64,000 nucleotides of DNA from Pseudomonas nitroreducens (GCF_014204515.1 NZ_JACHLI010000012.1:122874-186873), one strand, 5' to 3'; positions 34,350 to 44,055 are shown, counted from the first letter of the stretch. The notes: generated by a model not told the origin, from the sequence alone. Numbers and translations are program-made.

Positions 34350-35432
34350 TTACTCCCGGTTCTCGAAGTCGATGCGCGGATCGACCAGCGTGTAGAGGAC
34401 GTCGCTGACCAGCTTCATGATCAGGCCGAACAGGGTGAAGATGAACAGCGTGCCGAACACCACCGGGTAGTCGCGGTTCAGCGCGGCCTCGAAGCTGAGC
34501 AGGCCCAGGCCGTCGAGGGAGAAGATCACCTCGATCAGCAGGGAGCCGGTGAAGAAGATCCCCAGCAGGGCAGAGGGGAGCCCTGCGATGATCAGTAGCA
34601 TGGCGTTGCGGAATACGTGGCCGTAGAGCACGCGGCGCTCGGTCAGGCCCTTGGCGCGGGCGGTGACCACGTACTGCTTGCCGATCTCGTCGAGGAAGCT
34701 GTTCTTGGTCAGCAGGGTGATGGTGGCGAAGTTGCCGATCACCAGCGCGGTGATGGGCAGCGCCAGGTGCCAGAAGTAGTCGCGGACCTTGCCGGCCCAG
34801 GTCAGCTCGTCGAAGTTGTTGGAGGTCAATCCGCGCAAGGGGAACCAGTCCCAGTAGCTGCCGCCGGCGAACAGCACCACCAGCAGGATGGCGAAGAGGA
34901 AGGCGGGGATGGCGTAGCCGACGATGATCGCCGAGCTGGTCCAGACGTCGAAGTGGCTGCCGTGGCGCACCGCCTTGGCGATGCCCAGCGGGATCGACAC
35001 CAGGTACATGATCAGCGTGCTCCACAGCCCCAGGGAGATGGACACGGGCAGCTTCTCGACGATCAGGTCGGTGACCTTGGCGTCGCGGAAGAAGCTCTGG
35101 CCGAAGTCCAGGTGCACGTAGTTCTTCAGCATGATCCAGAAACGCTCGGGGGCCGGCTTGTCGAAGCCGTACATGCGCTCGATTTCCTTCACCAGCTCCG
35201 GGTCCAGGCCCTGGGCGCCGCGGTAGTGCGTGCCGGCAGAGGCGACTTCACCGCCGCCGCCGGAGATGCGCCCGGTGGCGCCGCCGCTGGCGGCGTCGAA
35301 GCCTTCCAGTTTGGCGATCATCTGCTCCACCGGGCCGCCGGGGGCGGCCTGGATGATGATGAAGTTGATGAGCAGGATGCCGAACAGGGTCGGGATGATC
35401 AGCAGCAGGCGCCGCAGGATGTAGGCCAGCAT
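34350..35432 (-). CDS. nppB: Peptide ABC transporter permease (OppB/YejB type)
   Basis: 360-residue permease whose N-terminal helix MLAYILRRLLLIIPTLFGILLINF is the classic OppB/DppB signature. A soluble insert of ~100 residues with glycine-rich sequence (SGGATGRISGGGGE) follows, then five helices and the EAA loop (YVVTARAKGLTERRVLYGHVFRNA). The ATG overlaps the nppA2 stop by one base, so translation is coupled. Confidence 0.93.
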   Translation of the reverse strand: MLAYILRRLLLIIPTLFGILLINFIIIQAAPGGPVEQMIAKLEGFDAASGGATGRISGGGGEVASAGTHYRGAQGLDPELVKEIERMYGFDKPAPERFWIMLKNYVHLDFGQSFFRDAKVTDLIVEKLPVSISLGLWSTLIMYLVSIPLGIAKAVRHGSHFDVWTSSAIIVGYAIPAFLFAILLVVLFAGGSYWDWFPLRGLTSNNFDELTWAGKVRDYFWHLALPITALVIGNFATITLLTKNSFLDEIGKQYVVTARAKGLTERRVLYGHVFRNAMLLIIAGLPSALLGIFFTGSLLIEVIFSLDGLGLLSFEAALNRDYPVVFGTLFIFTLFGLIMKLVSDVLYTLVDPRIDFENRE

Positions 35433-37297
35433 CAGTTGGCCCCTTGGGCGACGGCATCGTCAGCCGGCGCTTGGGCTGCGGCCTTGGCGTCCGACCTGGA
35501 CGGTTCGGCCTTGTCACGGGCCTGCCACCAGGTCATCAGCGCGTAGTCGTAGGGCGGCAGGTTCTGCGGATGGGCGATGCGGTTCCAGTAGGCCAGGCGC
35601 CAGTTGCCCAGGTACCAGTTGGGCACGACGTAATGGCCCCAGAGCAGCGCGCGGTCCAGGGCGCGGGCATGGCGCACCAGGCTTTCGCGGGAGTCGGCGT
35701 TGATCAGTTGTTCCACCAGGGCGTCGATGCCCGGGTCGCGCAGGCCGATCATGTTCCTGCTGGCGGACTGGTCTGCACTGCTGGAGTGCCAGAATTCCCG
35801 TTGCTCGTTGCCGGGCGAGTTGGACTGCGGCCAGCTGGTCACGATCATGTCGTAGTCCCGCGAGCGCAGGCGATTGACGTACTGCGAGACGTCGACCCGG
35901 CGTATCTGCATGTCGATGCCCAGTTCGGCGAGGTTGCGCTTGAACGGCAGCAGCACTCGCTCGAAATCGGTCTGGAACAGCAGGAACTCGAAGCTCAGCT
36001 GCTTGCCGTCGGGGCCGACCATCTTGTCGTTGTCGATCTTGTAGCCGGCGTCCAGCAGCAGTTGGTAGGCCTTGCGCTTCTGCTCGCGGATGATGCCGCT
36101 GCCGTCGCTGGTGGGCGGTACGTAGACCTGGGTGAAGACCTGCGGCGGCAGCTTGTCGCGCAGCGGCTCGAGGATTTTCAGCTCCTGCGCGTCGGGCAGT
36201 TCCTTGGCGGCCATCTCCGAGTTCTCGAAGTAGCTGCCGTCGCGCAGGTAGGAGCCGAAGAACAGCTGCTTGTTGGTCCACTCGAAGTCGAAGAGGTTGG
36301 TGATCGCCTCGCGCACGCGCGGGTCCTGGAACACCGGGCGGCGGATGTTGAAGGCGTAGGCCTGCATGCCCCACGGGTTGCCGTTGACCGGCTCCTCGCG
36401 AACGATGCGCCCATCGCGCACGGCGGGGGAGTCGTAGGCGGTGGCCCAGTTCTTGGCGATGCGCTCGTCGTTGAAGTCGAATTGCCCGGCCTTGAACGCT
36501 TCCAGGGCCACGTTGGAGTCCCGGTAGATATCGACCACAACGGCACCGAAATTATTGAAGCCACGGTTTACCGCCAGCTTGTCGCCCCACCAGTCTTTCA
36601 CCCGCTCATAGCGGATCGAACGGCCGGCGTCGACCTTGCTGATGCGGTAGGGCCCGCTGCCCAGCGGCGGCTCCATGTTGGTCTTGCTGAAGTCCCGAGT
36701 TGCCCACCAGTGCTTGGGGAGCACGGATATCTGGCCCAGCACCAGCGGTAGCTCGCGGTTATCGCCGTGCTTGAAGTCGAAACGTACGCGCAGCTTGTCC
36801 TCGGCCACCACCTTGTCGACGTCCGCGTAGTAGTTGCGATACATCGGATCGCCGCTCTTTATCAGGGTCTCGAAGGTGAACACCACATCCTCGGCGGTGA
36901 CCGGCGTGCCGTCGTGGAACTTCGCCTCGGGACGCAGGTAGAAGCGCACGAAACGGTGATTGGGGTCCTTCTCGATCTTCTCGGCGAGCAGGCCGTATTC
37001 GGTGAAGGGCTCGTCGAGGGAGTGGAAGGTCAGGGTGTCGTAGATCAGCCCCAGCTGCGGTGCCGAGTTGCCTTTGGGAATGAAGGGGTTGAGGCTGTCG
37101 AAGCCGGCAGCGCTGGAGAGGCGCAGCGTGCCGCCCTGGGGCGCGGCGGCATTGACGAAGTCGAAGTGCTTGAAGTTCGCCGGGTACTTCGGCGCTTCGT
37201 CATACAGGGTGATGGCGTGCTGCGGCGCGGCCTGCGCACTGCCCAGCAGTCCCAGCAACAGGCCGGCGCAGAGCGCGGCGCGGCGGGGGCTTTTCAT
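35432..37297 (-). CDS. nppA2: Peptide ABC transporter substrate-binding protein (second copy)
   Basis: 621-residue extracytoplasmic binding protein of SBP family 5. A Sec signal peptide (MKSPRRAALCAGLLLGLLGSAQA) precedes the YejA-like N-terminus ITLYDEAPKYPANFKHFDFVN. It begins inside the last bases of nppA1 (4-bp ATGA overlap), with the start at 37297. The two binding proteins are clearly paralogous (both have PANFxHFDxV and PxGGTLRL), so the operon may widen substrate range by using two receptors. Its C-terminus has an Asp/Ala-rich tail not seen in NppA1. Confidence 0.93.
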   Translation of the reverse strand: MKSPRRAALCAGLLLGLLGSAQAAPQHAITLYDEAPKYPANFKHFDFVNAAAPQGGTLRLSSAAGFDSLNPFIPKGNSAPQLGLIYDTLTFHSLDEPFTEYGLLAEKIEKDPNHRFVRFYLRPEAKFHDGTPVTAEDVVFTFETLIKSGDPMYRNYYADVDKVVAEDKLRVRFDFKHGDNRELPLVLGQISVLPKHWWATRDFSKTNMEPPLGSGPYRISKVDAGRSIRYERVKDWWGDKLAVNRGFNNFGAVVVDIYRDSNVALEAFKAGQFDFNDERIAKNWATAYDSPAVRDGRIVREEPVNGNPWGMQAYAFNIRRPVFQDPRVREAITNLFDFEWTNKQLFFGSYLRDGSYFENSEMAAKELPDAQELKILEPLRDKLPPQVFTQVYVPPTSDGSGIIREQKRKAYQLLLDAGYKIDNDKMVGPDGKQLSFEFLLFQTDFERVLLPFKRNLAELGIDMQIRRVDVSQYVNRLRSRDYDMIVTSWPQSNSPGNEQREFWHSSSADQSASRNMIGLRDPGIDALVEQLINADSRESLVRHARALDRALLWGHYVVPNWYLGNWRLAYWNRIAHPQNLPPYDYALMTWWQARDKAEPSRSDAKAAAQAPADDAVAQGAN

Positions 37298-39123
37298 AGG
37301 GGTTTCTCCTGGTCTTTTTGCCACCAGGCGCGCAGGCCCAGCGTGTAGGGCGGCGTGGTGACGAAGGCGAAGCGGTTGCGGTACGCCAATCGATGCTTGT
37401 TCAGGTACCAGTTGGGAATGCTGTAGTGCTGCCACAGCAGCACCCGGTCCAGGGCCCGCGCCGCGGCTTCCTGCTGGTCGCGGTCGGTGGCGCCGAGGAG
37501 TTTCTCGAGCATCGCGTCCACCACGGGACTGGCGATGCCCGCATAGTTCTTGCTGCCCTTGACCGCCACCTGGCTGGAATGGAAGTACTGCCATTGTTCG
37601 AGGCCGGGGCTCAGGGTCTGGGGCAGGGTCATCAGAATCATGTCGTAGTCGAACTGGTCCAGACGCTGTTTGTACTGGGCGCGGTCCACGGTGCGCAAGC
37701 TCGCATCGATGCCGATGCTGGCGAGGTTCTCGCGGTAGGGCTGGAGGATGCGTTCCAGGCTGGGGTTGACCAGCAGTATCTCGAAGCGCAGCGGTTTGCC
37801 GCTGGCATCCTGCAGGCGGTCGCCGGAGAGTTTCCAGCCGGCGTCGGCCAGTAGACCCAATGCATGGCGCAGGGTTTCCCGCGGGATGCCGCTGCCCTTG
37901 GTAACCGGCACCGTGAAGGGGCGGGTGAAGAGGGCATCTGGCAGTTGCTGGCGATAGGGCGAGAGCAGCAGCCATTCCTTGCCCTGGGGCACGCCGCTGG
38001 CGGCGAAGGTGCTGTTGGGGTAGTAGCTGCTGGCGCGCACATAGGCGTCATTGAACAGTGCGCGGTTGGTCCATTCGAAATCGAACATCATGCCCAGCGC
38101 TTCGCGCAGGCGGCGGTCGGCGAAGGTCGGCCGCCGCGTGTTCATGAACAGCGCCTGGGTCTGGGTGGGAATCTGGTGGGGGATTTCCACCTTCACCACG
38201 TCGCCGCGGCGTACCGCCGGGAAGCGGTAGTTGCTGCGCCAGTTCTTCGCCTGGTGCTCGATGTAGATGTCGAACTCGCCGGCCTTGAAGGCTTCGAAGG
38301 CGATGCCGGCGTCGCGGTAGAAGTCGACTTCGACACGGTCGAAGTTGTACTTGCCGCGATTCACCGGCAAATCCCTGCCCCACCAGTCCTTGACCCGTTC
38401 GAACACCAGGCGCCGCCCCGGCTCCACCTCGGTGATCCGGTAGGGGCCGCTGCCCAGCGGTGCGTCGAAGGTGGTGGCCTGGAAGTCGCGGCCTTTCCAG
38501 TAGTGCTGCGGCAGCACCGGCATCTCGCCCAGGCGCAGGATCAGCAGCGGATTGTCATGGCGCTTCAAGACGAAACGGATGCTCTGCCGGGAGAGGATGT
38601 CGACCCGCTGCACCTCCTGCAGGCTGGTGCGGTACATGGGGTGGCCATGCTGCAGCAGGGTGCGGTAGGAAAACGCCACGTCATAGGCGGTGATCGGCTT
38701 GCCGTCGTGGAAGCGCGCTTCCGGGCGCAGGTTGAACACCACCCAGCTGCGGTCATCGGCGTATTCGACGCTGCGGGCGATCAGGCCGTAGCTGGAGGCG
38801 GGTTCGTCGCCGGACGGATCGTAGAGCCCGGTGCCGACCATCAGCGGCTCGTTCAGCTCACTGACGCCGTACTGCAGGAAGTCGGCGGTACTGATCGGCG
38901 GGCTGCCCTTGAAGGTATAGGGATTGAGCGTGTCGAAACTGCCCAGACCCATCAGGCGCAGGGTTCCACCCTTGGGCGCGTGGGGATCGACCCAGTCGAA
39001 GTGGTCGAAGTTCGCCGGGTACTTGAGATCGCCGAACTGCGCGTAGCCGTGGCTCTCGATGATCTGGGCGGAGGCGGGGAGCCCCAGGAAGAGGCCCAGG
39101 AGCAGCAGAGACAAACGACGCAT
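37294..39123 (-). CDS. nppA1: Peptide ABC transporter substrate-binding protein (first copy)
   Basis: 609-residue SBP family 5 protein with a signal peptide (MRRLSLLLLGLFLGLPASAQ) and mature N-terminus beginning IIESHGYAQFGDLKYPANFDHFDW. It is the first gene of the five-gene nppA1-A2-B-C-D operon. Its product binds oligopeptides or peptide-like compounds in the periplasm and hands them to NppBC. YejA homologues recognise microcin C-like peptides. No operator was recognised in the 115 bp between this gene and mltD. Confidence 0.93.
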   Translation of the reverse strand: MRRLSLLLLGLFLGLPASAQIIESHGYAQFGDLKYPANFDHFDWVDPHAPKGGTLRLMGLGSFDTLNPYTFKGSPPISTADFLQYGVSELNEPLMVGTGLYDPSGDEPASSYGLIARSVEYADDRSWVVFNLRPEARFHDGKPITAYDVAFSYRTLLQHGHPMYRTSLQEVQRVDILSRQSIRFVLKRHDNPLLILRLGEMPVLPQHYWKGRDFQATTFDAPLGSGPYRITEVEPGRRLVFERVKDWWGRDLPVNRGKYNFDRVEVDFYRDAGIAFEAFKAGEFDIYIEHQAKNWRSNYRFPAVRRGDVVKVEIPHQIPTQTQALFMNTRRPTFADRRLREALGMMFDFEWTNRALFNDAYVRASSYYPNSTFAASGVPQGKEWLLLSPYRQQLPDALFTRPFTVPVTKGSGIPRETLRHALGLLADAGWKLSGDRLQDASGKPLRFEILLVNPSLERILQPYRENLASIGIDASLRTVDRAQYKQRLDQFDYDMILMTLPQTLSPGLEQWQYFHSSQVAVKGSKNYAGIASPVVDAMLEKLLGATDRDQQEAAARALDRVLLWQHYSIPNWYLNKHRLAYRNRFAFVTTPPYTLGLRAWWQKDQEKPL

Positions 39124-39238
39124 CAGGCGTAGGATCCGATCCTGGCTGGCTGAAGGGGTTAGCGTCGTACAGTAGCAGCTTGTCCTTGCTGCCAGAAGAC
39201 ATGCGGCCGGGGCTGTGCGCCCCGGCGCAGGGTGAAAC

Positions 39239-40858
39239 TCAGCGGCTGGCGGTGTTGAGGTACAGCGTGAGCGTCTGGCCCGGCTTCAGGGCCTGGGCGC
39301 TGCGCGGGTTCCAGCGTTTGATGTGTTGCATTTCGACATTGAAGCGCTTGGCGATGGTGTACATCGAGTCGCCCTGCTTGACCTTGTAATAGGTCGCGGC
39401 ATCCGGCTTGGCCTTGCCCTTGCTGCTGGCAGCGGCCAACTGGGTGGCGGCGGCGCTCTGCAGCTTGAGGGTCTGGCCGGGCTTGACGCCGTGGCTGTCC
39501 AGGCCGTTCCAGCGCTTGAGGTCGGCGACCTCGACGCCATTCTTCTTGGCGATGTTCCACAGGGTGTCGCCGTTCTTCACGGTGTAGCTGCGGGTGGCGA
39601 CACGGGTACTGGCGGTGGTCCGCGAGCTTTCCACCTGGGCCAGCTGGCGCGGGCTCTCCGGCTCGATGGTCGGCCGGCCGGGCTGGCCGGGGATGACCAG
39701 GGTCTGGCCGTTGCGCAGGCGGTTGGCGCTCAGGCGGTTGGCCGCCTTGAGCTCGGCGACGCTGAGGCGGTAGCGCTGGGCGATGCTGTGCAGGCTGTCA
39801 CCCTTGCGCACGCGATACTGGCTGCCGCGGCTGGAGGCGACGATCACCGGCTTGATCTGCACCGGCTCCAGGTTGGCTACGCCGGCTTTCAGGCTGTCGG
39901 CCTTGGCCAGCGGCACCAGCAGGTGATGCGGGCCGTCCAGGGTCACCTTGCGCTTGAAGGCCGGGTTGAGCTGGTACAGCTCGTCTTCGTCCAGATCGGC
40001 GACGGCGGCGACCTGGGACAGGTCCAGGCCGGGTTTGACGCGGATCGAGGTGAAATAGGGCTGGTTGGCGATCGGGCTGAGGTTGATGCCGTAGATGGTC
40101 GGCGCGTTCACCAGTTGCGACAGGGCCAGCAGCTTGGGCACGTAGTCCTGGGTTTCCTGCGGAAGCGGCAGGTTCCAGTAGTCGGTGGGCAGGCCGAGGC
40201 GCTCGTTGCGCTCGATGGCGCGGCTCACCGTGCCTTCGCCGGCGTTGTAGGCGGCCAGGGCGAGCAGCCAGTCGCCATTGAACATGTCGTGCAGGCGGCT
40301 GAGGTAGGTCAGCGCAGCGTTGGTCGAGGCGGTGATGTCGCGGCGGCCGTCGTAGAAGTTGGTCTGGCGCAGGTTGAAATGGGTACCGGTACTCGGGATG
40401 AACTGCCACAGGCCGACGGCCTGGGCGCGCGACACGGCCATGGGGTTGTACGAGCTCTCGATCACTGGCAGCAGGGCCAGTTCCAGCGGCATGTCGCGTT
40501 CTTCCAGGCGCTCGACGACATAGTGCATGTAGGGCGCACCGCGTTCGCTGGCGTTTTCCAGGAACGACTGGTTGCTCATGAACCACAGGCGCTGGCGCTC
40601 GATACGCGGGTTGGTATTGAGCTGGTCCTGCAGCTGGAAACCACCGCGCATGCGCTCCCAGATATCGTTCTGGGCCTGGGTCCAGGCTGGATTGAACTGC
40701 ACGTCGACGGCGCGCGAGGCGCTGCGCACCGGACTGCTGGACGACTCCTGCGGGGTCGACTGGCAGCCGGCCAGGCCTGCGGCGAGCAGTACGATGGAGA
40801 CTCGGATGGCACGTGCCAATGCGTCTAGATCGGAGGTCTTGCTGGTCTTGGGCGACAT
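39239..40858 (-). CDS. mltD: Membrane-bound lytic murein transglycosylase D
   Basis: Peptidoglycan-cleaving lipoprotein of 539 residues. The N-terminal signal has lipobox LAGC (Cys about residue 32). The SLT catalytic domain has its Glu in LLPVIESSYNP, followed by VGLWQFIPSTG and LALAAYNAGEG. Three LysM repeats follow (YRVRKGDSLHSIAQRY, YTVKNGDTLWNIAKKN, YKVKQGDSMYTIAKRF), one more than the two of E. coli MltD. It is divergently placed relative to none of its neighbours and is transcribed alone, between gloB and npp, all on the minus strand. Confidence 0.94.
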   Translation of the reverse strand: MSPKTSKTSDLDALARAIRVSIVLLAAGLAGCQSTPQESSSSPVRSASRAVDVQFNPAWTQAQNDIWERMRGGFQLQDQLNTNPRIERQRLWFMSNQSFLENASERGAPYMHYVVERLEERDMPLELALLPVIESSYNPMAVSRAQAVGLWQFIPSTGTHFNLRQTNFYDGRRDITASTNAALTYLSRLHDMFNGDWLLALAAYNAGEGTVSRAIERNERLGLPTDYWNLPLPQETQDYVPKLLALSQLVNAPTIYGINLSPIANQPYFTSIRVKPGLDLSQVAAVADLDEDELYQLNPAFKRKVTLDGPHHLLVPLAKADSLKAGVANLEPVQIKPVIVASSRGSQYRVRKGDSLHSIAQRYRLSVAELKAANRLSANRLRNGQTLVIPGQPGRPTIEPESPRQLAQVESSRTTASTRVATRSYTVKNGDTLWNIAKKNGVEVADLKRWNGLDSHGVKPGQTLKLQSAAATQLAAASSKGKAKPDAATYYKVKQGDSMYTIAKRFNVEMQHIKRWNPRSAQALKPGQTLTLYLNTASR

Positions 40859-40937
40859 TGGCTGATGACTGTGTCCGGGGCAAAAATTTCGGCGATTCTA
40901 GGAATCGCATCTGCCCTGGTCAAGATTTCGCCAGACG

Positions 40938-41717
40938 TCAGAACTGGTCCTTCCAGCGGCGAATGGTCGCAAAGACATCCTCCGGAGCCCGTAGATGCTG
41001 GCCGTTCCGCTCGTCGGCCTTTTTCATAACGGATATTTCTGACGAGCGAAGGAATGGATTCGTACGCTTCTCCAGGGCGATGGACGAAGGTAGGCTGATC
41101 CGCCCCCGCTCGCGCCACTGCCGGACCTCTTCGTAGCGAGCCAGGACCTCCGGATTGTCCGGTTCCACCGCACAGGCGAAGCGCAGGTTGCTCAGGGTGT
41201 ATTCGTGGGCGCAGTAGACCGCGGTAGCCCCGGGCAGGGCGGCCAGCCGGCTCAGCGATTCATGCATCTGTGCCGGCGTCCCCTCGAACAGGCGGCCGCA
41301 GCCGCCGGCGAACAGGGTGTCGCCGCAGAACAGCAGCGGTTGTTCTTGAGCGCTGTGGAAATAGGCGATGTGGCCCAGGGTGTGGCCAGGCACGTGGATG
41401 ACCTCCAAGCCCAGGCCCAGCACCTCGACCCGGTCGCCGTCTTCCAGGGCCACGTCGCGGGCGGGGATCTTCTCCTGGGCCGGGCCGAGCACGCGGGCGC
41501 CGGTCGCCTCCTTCAGGCGGGCGACACCGCCGACGTGGTCGGCGTGGTGGTGGGTGACCAGGATGTCGGTCAGTTTCCAGCCGGGGTGAGCTTCCAGCCA
41601 GCGCTCCACCGGGCCGGCGTCGCCCGGATCGACCACCGCGCACTCGCGGCGGGTCACATCCTGCAACAGCCACAGGTAGTTATCGGAAAAGGCCGGCAGT
41701 GCGTCTATCTGTATCAT
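40938..41717 (-). CDS. gloB: Hydroxyacylglutathione hydrolase (glyoxalase II)
   Basis: Hydrolyses S-lactoylglutathione to D-lactate and glutathione in methylglyoxal detoxification. The 259-residue metallo-beta-lactamase fold has the metal motif THHHADHVGG, GHTLGHIAYF, CGDTLFAGGCGRLFEG and the glutathione-binding C-terminus with REKRTNPFLR-like sequence (ALEKRTNPFLR). I start at 41717 (MIQIDALPAFSDNYLW), the conserved GloB N-terminus. Divergent from the methyltransferase gene, with 86 bp between them. Confidence 0.95.
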   Translation of the reverse strand: MIQIDALPAFSDNYLWLLQDVTRRECAVVDPGDAGPVERWLEAHPGWKLTDILVTHHHADHVGGVARLKEATGARVLGPAQEKIPARDVALEDGDRVEVLGLGLEVIHVPGHTLGHIAYFHSAQEQPLLFCGDTLFAGGCGRLFEGTPAQMHESLSRLAALPGATAVYCAHEYTLSNLRFACAVEPDNPEVLARYEEVRQWRERGRISLPSSIALEKRTNPFLRSSEISVMKKADERNGQHLRAPEDVFATIRRWKDQF

Positions 41718-41803
41718 GGGGTCAAAGTCGCCAAGAGGTGGGCATTGGCGCATAGTAGTGCGGATACGCACATTTGTGTCGCGCTGTCCCACAGGGGGTA
41801 GTG

Positions 41804-42562
41804 ATGATCGAAGAACCCTTCGCCCAGGCCGATGCCGACTGGCTGGAGCTGATCGACCAGGCTCGCCACTGGCTGTCCGGGCCGATCGGCGGAATGATGC
41901 TGGCCGAAGAGCAGCAACTGCTGATCGACGAGCTGGAACGCTATTTCGGCGGCTACCTGGTGCATTACGGGCCGCATGCCGAATTACCGGCCCGTGTCGG
42001 CAACATCCAGCGCGGCGTGCGCCTGGGGCCGCCGCTGCCAGGGGTAGAAATCGCCTGTGACGAGGCGGCCTGGCCGCTGGGTGAGCACGCCGCCGACGTG
42101 GTGCTGCTGCAGCACGGCCTGGATTTCTGCCTGTCGCCCCATCGCTTGCTGCGTGAAGCCGCTCGCAGCGTTCGCCCTGGCGGGCACCTGCTGGTGGTCG
42201 GGGTCAACCCCTGGAGCGCCTGGGGAATCCGCCATTATTTCGCCCGCGACGCCCTGCGCCGTGCTCGTTGCATCTCGCCGACGCGGGTCTGCGACTGGCT
42301 CAACCTGCTGGGCTTCGCGCTGGAGAAACGCCGCTTCGGATGTTATCGTCCGCCGCTTGCATCGGCGAAATGGCAGGGCCGCCTGGCCCGCATGGAAACC
42401 TGGGGACCCGTCCTGCAGGGGACCGGCGCCGGCTTCTACCTGCTGGTGGCGCGCAAGCTGGTGGTCGGTCTGCGCCCCCTGCGCCAGCCCCGCCGCGAAC
42501 CGCGCGGCCAGTTGGTCCCGCTGCCGGTGGCCAAGGTCAGTCGCCGCGATTCCGAGTCCTGA
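41804..42562 (+). CDS. SAM-dependent methyltransferase (type 11)
   Basis: 252-residue class I methyltransferase. The central region has ADVVLLQHGLDFCLSPHRLLREAARSVRPGGHLLVVGVNPWS, the usual motif III/IV/post-motif arrangement of the Methyltransf_11 family. The N-terminal SAM loop is weak. It starts at 41804 (MIEEPFAQADADW) and ends 11 bp before rnhA, with which it is cotranscribed. The gene sits between gloB and rnhA in many pseudomonads, but its methyl acceptor is not known to me. Confidence 0.85.
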   Translation: MIEEPFAQADADWLELIDQARHWLSGPIGGMMLAEEQQLLIDELERYFGGYLVHYGPHAELPARVGNIQRGVRLGPPLPGVEIACDEAAWPLGEHAADVVLLQHGLDFCLSPHRLLREAARSVRPGGHLLVVGVNPWSAWGIRHYFARDALRRARCISPTRVCDWLNLLGFALEKRRFGCYRPPLASAKWQGRLARMETWGPVLQGTGAGFYLLVARKLVVGLRPLRQPRREPRGQLVPLPVAKVSRRDSES

Positions 42563-42573
42563 AAGCGAGCCAA

Positions 42574-43017
42574 ATGAGCGAAGAGAAAGTCGAGATCTAT
42601 ACCGACGGCGCCTGCAAGGGCAACCCGGGTCCGGGTGGCTGGGGCGCCGTGCTGTTCTACAAGGGCGCCGAGCGCGAACTGTGGGGCGGCGAGGCGGATA
42701 CCACCAACAACCGCATGGAGCTGATGGCCGCCATCATGGCCCTGGCCGCGCTCAAGCGGCATTGCCAGGTGCGTATCGTCACCGACTCGCAGTACGTCAT
42801 GCAGGGCATCACCGAGTGGATGGCCAACTGGAAGAAGCGCGGCTGGAAGACCGCCGCCAAGCAGCCGGTGAAGAATGCCGACCTGTGGCAGGCGCTGGAT
42901 GAGCAGGTCAACCGGCATACTGTCGAATGGCGCTGGGTGCGCGGCCACACCGGCCACCCCGGCAACGAGCGCGCCGACATGCTCGCCAACCGTGGCGTGA
43001 GCGAACTGCCGCGCTGA
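42574..43017 (+). CDS. rnhA: Ribonuclease HI
   Basis: Cleaves RNA in RNA-DNA hybrids; 147 residues. The four acidic active-site residues are in place: IYTDGACKGNPGPGGWG, NNRMELMAAI, TDSQYV and NERADMLAN. The start at 42574 (MSEEKVEIYTDG) is taken; the longer frame from 42268 runs back inside the methyltransferase gene. dnaQ follows 58 bp downstream, the conserved rnhA-dnaQ pairing. Confidence 0.97.
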   Translation: MSEEKVEIYTDGACKGNPGPGGWGAVLFYKGAERELWGGEADTTNNRMELMAAIMALAALKRHCQVRIVTDSQYVMQGITEWMANWKKRGWKTAAKQPVKNADLWQALDEQVNRHTVEWRWVRGHTGHPGNERADMLANRGVSELPR

Positions 43018-43075
43018 GATCAAGGATCGCCTGCAACGCTGCGGGCGAATCAACCGCAAGAAGGTTTCACACAGA

Positions 43076-43813
43076 ATGCGTAGCGTCGTCCTCGACACCG
43101 AAACGACCGGTATGCCGGTCACCGACGGCCACCGGATCATCGAGATCGGTTGCGTCGAACTCGAAGGCCGCCGCCTGACCGGCCGGCACTTCCACGTCTA
43201 CCTGCAGCCCGACCGCGAGATCGACGAAGGCGCCATCGCGGTCCACGGCATCACCAACGACTACGTCAAGGACATGCCGCGCTTCCGCGAGGTGGCGGAT
43301 GACTTCTTCGAGTTCATCAAGGGCGCCCAGCTGATCATCCACAACGCGGCGTTCGACGTGGGCTTCATCAACAACGAGTTCGCCCTGCTGGGACAGAGCG
43401 AGCGCGCCGATGTGGCCGATTACTGCGGCATCCTCGATACCCTGCTGATGGCCCGCGAGCGCCATCCGGGGCAGCGCAACAACCTCGACGCCCTGTGCAA
43501 GCGCTATGGCGTCGACAACTCTGGCCGTGACCTGCACGGCGCACTGCTCGATGCCGAGATTCTCGCCGACGTCTACCTGGCGATGACCGGTGGCCAGACC
43601 AGCCTGTCGCTGGCGGGCAATGGCGCTGAGGGCGACGGCAGCGGGCGCGCTACTGCTTCGGCGATTCGTCGTCTGGCGGCGGAGCGAGGGTTGACGAGGG
43701 TGATCCGCGCGACCGATGCGGAGATCGAGGCGCACGTGGCTAGGCTGGCGGTGATCGAGAAGTCCGCTGGCGGTCCGTCGCTGTGGGCGCAGATGGAGGC
43801 GCCGAAGGAGTGA
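43076..43813 (+). CDS. dnaQ: DNA polymerase III epsilon subunit (proofreading exonuclease)
   Basis: 245-residue 3'-5' exonuclease of the replicase core. Exo I is VLDTETTGM, Exo II is IIHNAAFDVGFINNEF, and Exo III-epsilon is HGALLDAEILADVYLAM. The C-terminal ~60 residues (linker and polymerase-binding tail) are variable as expected. Begins MRSVVLDTETTG. Terminator at 43834. Confidence 0.96.
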   Translation: MRSVVLDTETTGMPVTDGHRIIEIGCVELEGRRLTGRHFHVYLQPDREIDEGAIAVHGITNDYVKDMPRFREVADDFFEFIKGAQLIIHNAAFDVGFINNEFALLGQSERADVADYCGILDTLLMARERHPGQRNNLDALCKRYGVDNSGRDLHGALLDAEILADVYLAMTGGQTSLSLAGNGAEGDGSGRATASAIRRLAAERGLTRVIRATDAEIEAHVARLAVIEKSAGGPSLWAQMEAPKE

Positions 43814-43833
43814 TTCGGTGCGCTGCATGAGAA

Positions 43834-43858
43834 GAGGCCCCTGACTGGGGCCTTTTTC
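43834..43858 (+). terminator. Terminator after dnaQ
   Basis: Stem aggcccc/ggggcct with a 5-nt loop followed by five Ts, 20 bp after the stop. Confidence 0.85.
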
Positions 43859-43898
43859 GTTTCTGCGGGCCAGCGTTTTCGGTCGACTCCGCCGCTTC

Positions 43899-43981
43899 CG
43901 TAGGAGCGGACCTTGTCCGCGAAATCCCTCTCGCAGCGCACCTGTATGGCTTCCGCGTAGGAGCGGACTCTGTCCGCGATG
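43899..43981. repeat. Two direct copies of a REP-like half element
   Basis: cgtaggagcggacyytgtcc occurs at 43899 and again at 43956, in the same orientation. The same half element appears as inverted pairs at 55773-55840 and 63690-63762. Start of the 648-bp gene-free stretch between dnaQ and ldcA. Confidence 0.75.
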
Positions 43982-44055
43982 TGCCTGCCTCGCTCCGGGT
44001 TTCCCGCGCCGCTTCGGCGTGTGCGTGGACTCTGTGTTTCGCCCCCTCGGGCGAT

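Noticed and set aside
43899..43981. Possible CRISPR-like direct repeats
   Set aside because: Only two copies, 57 bp apart, of a REP half element known as inverted pairs elsewhere in the window; no repeat-spacer regularity or cas genes.
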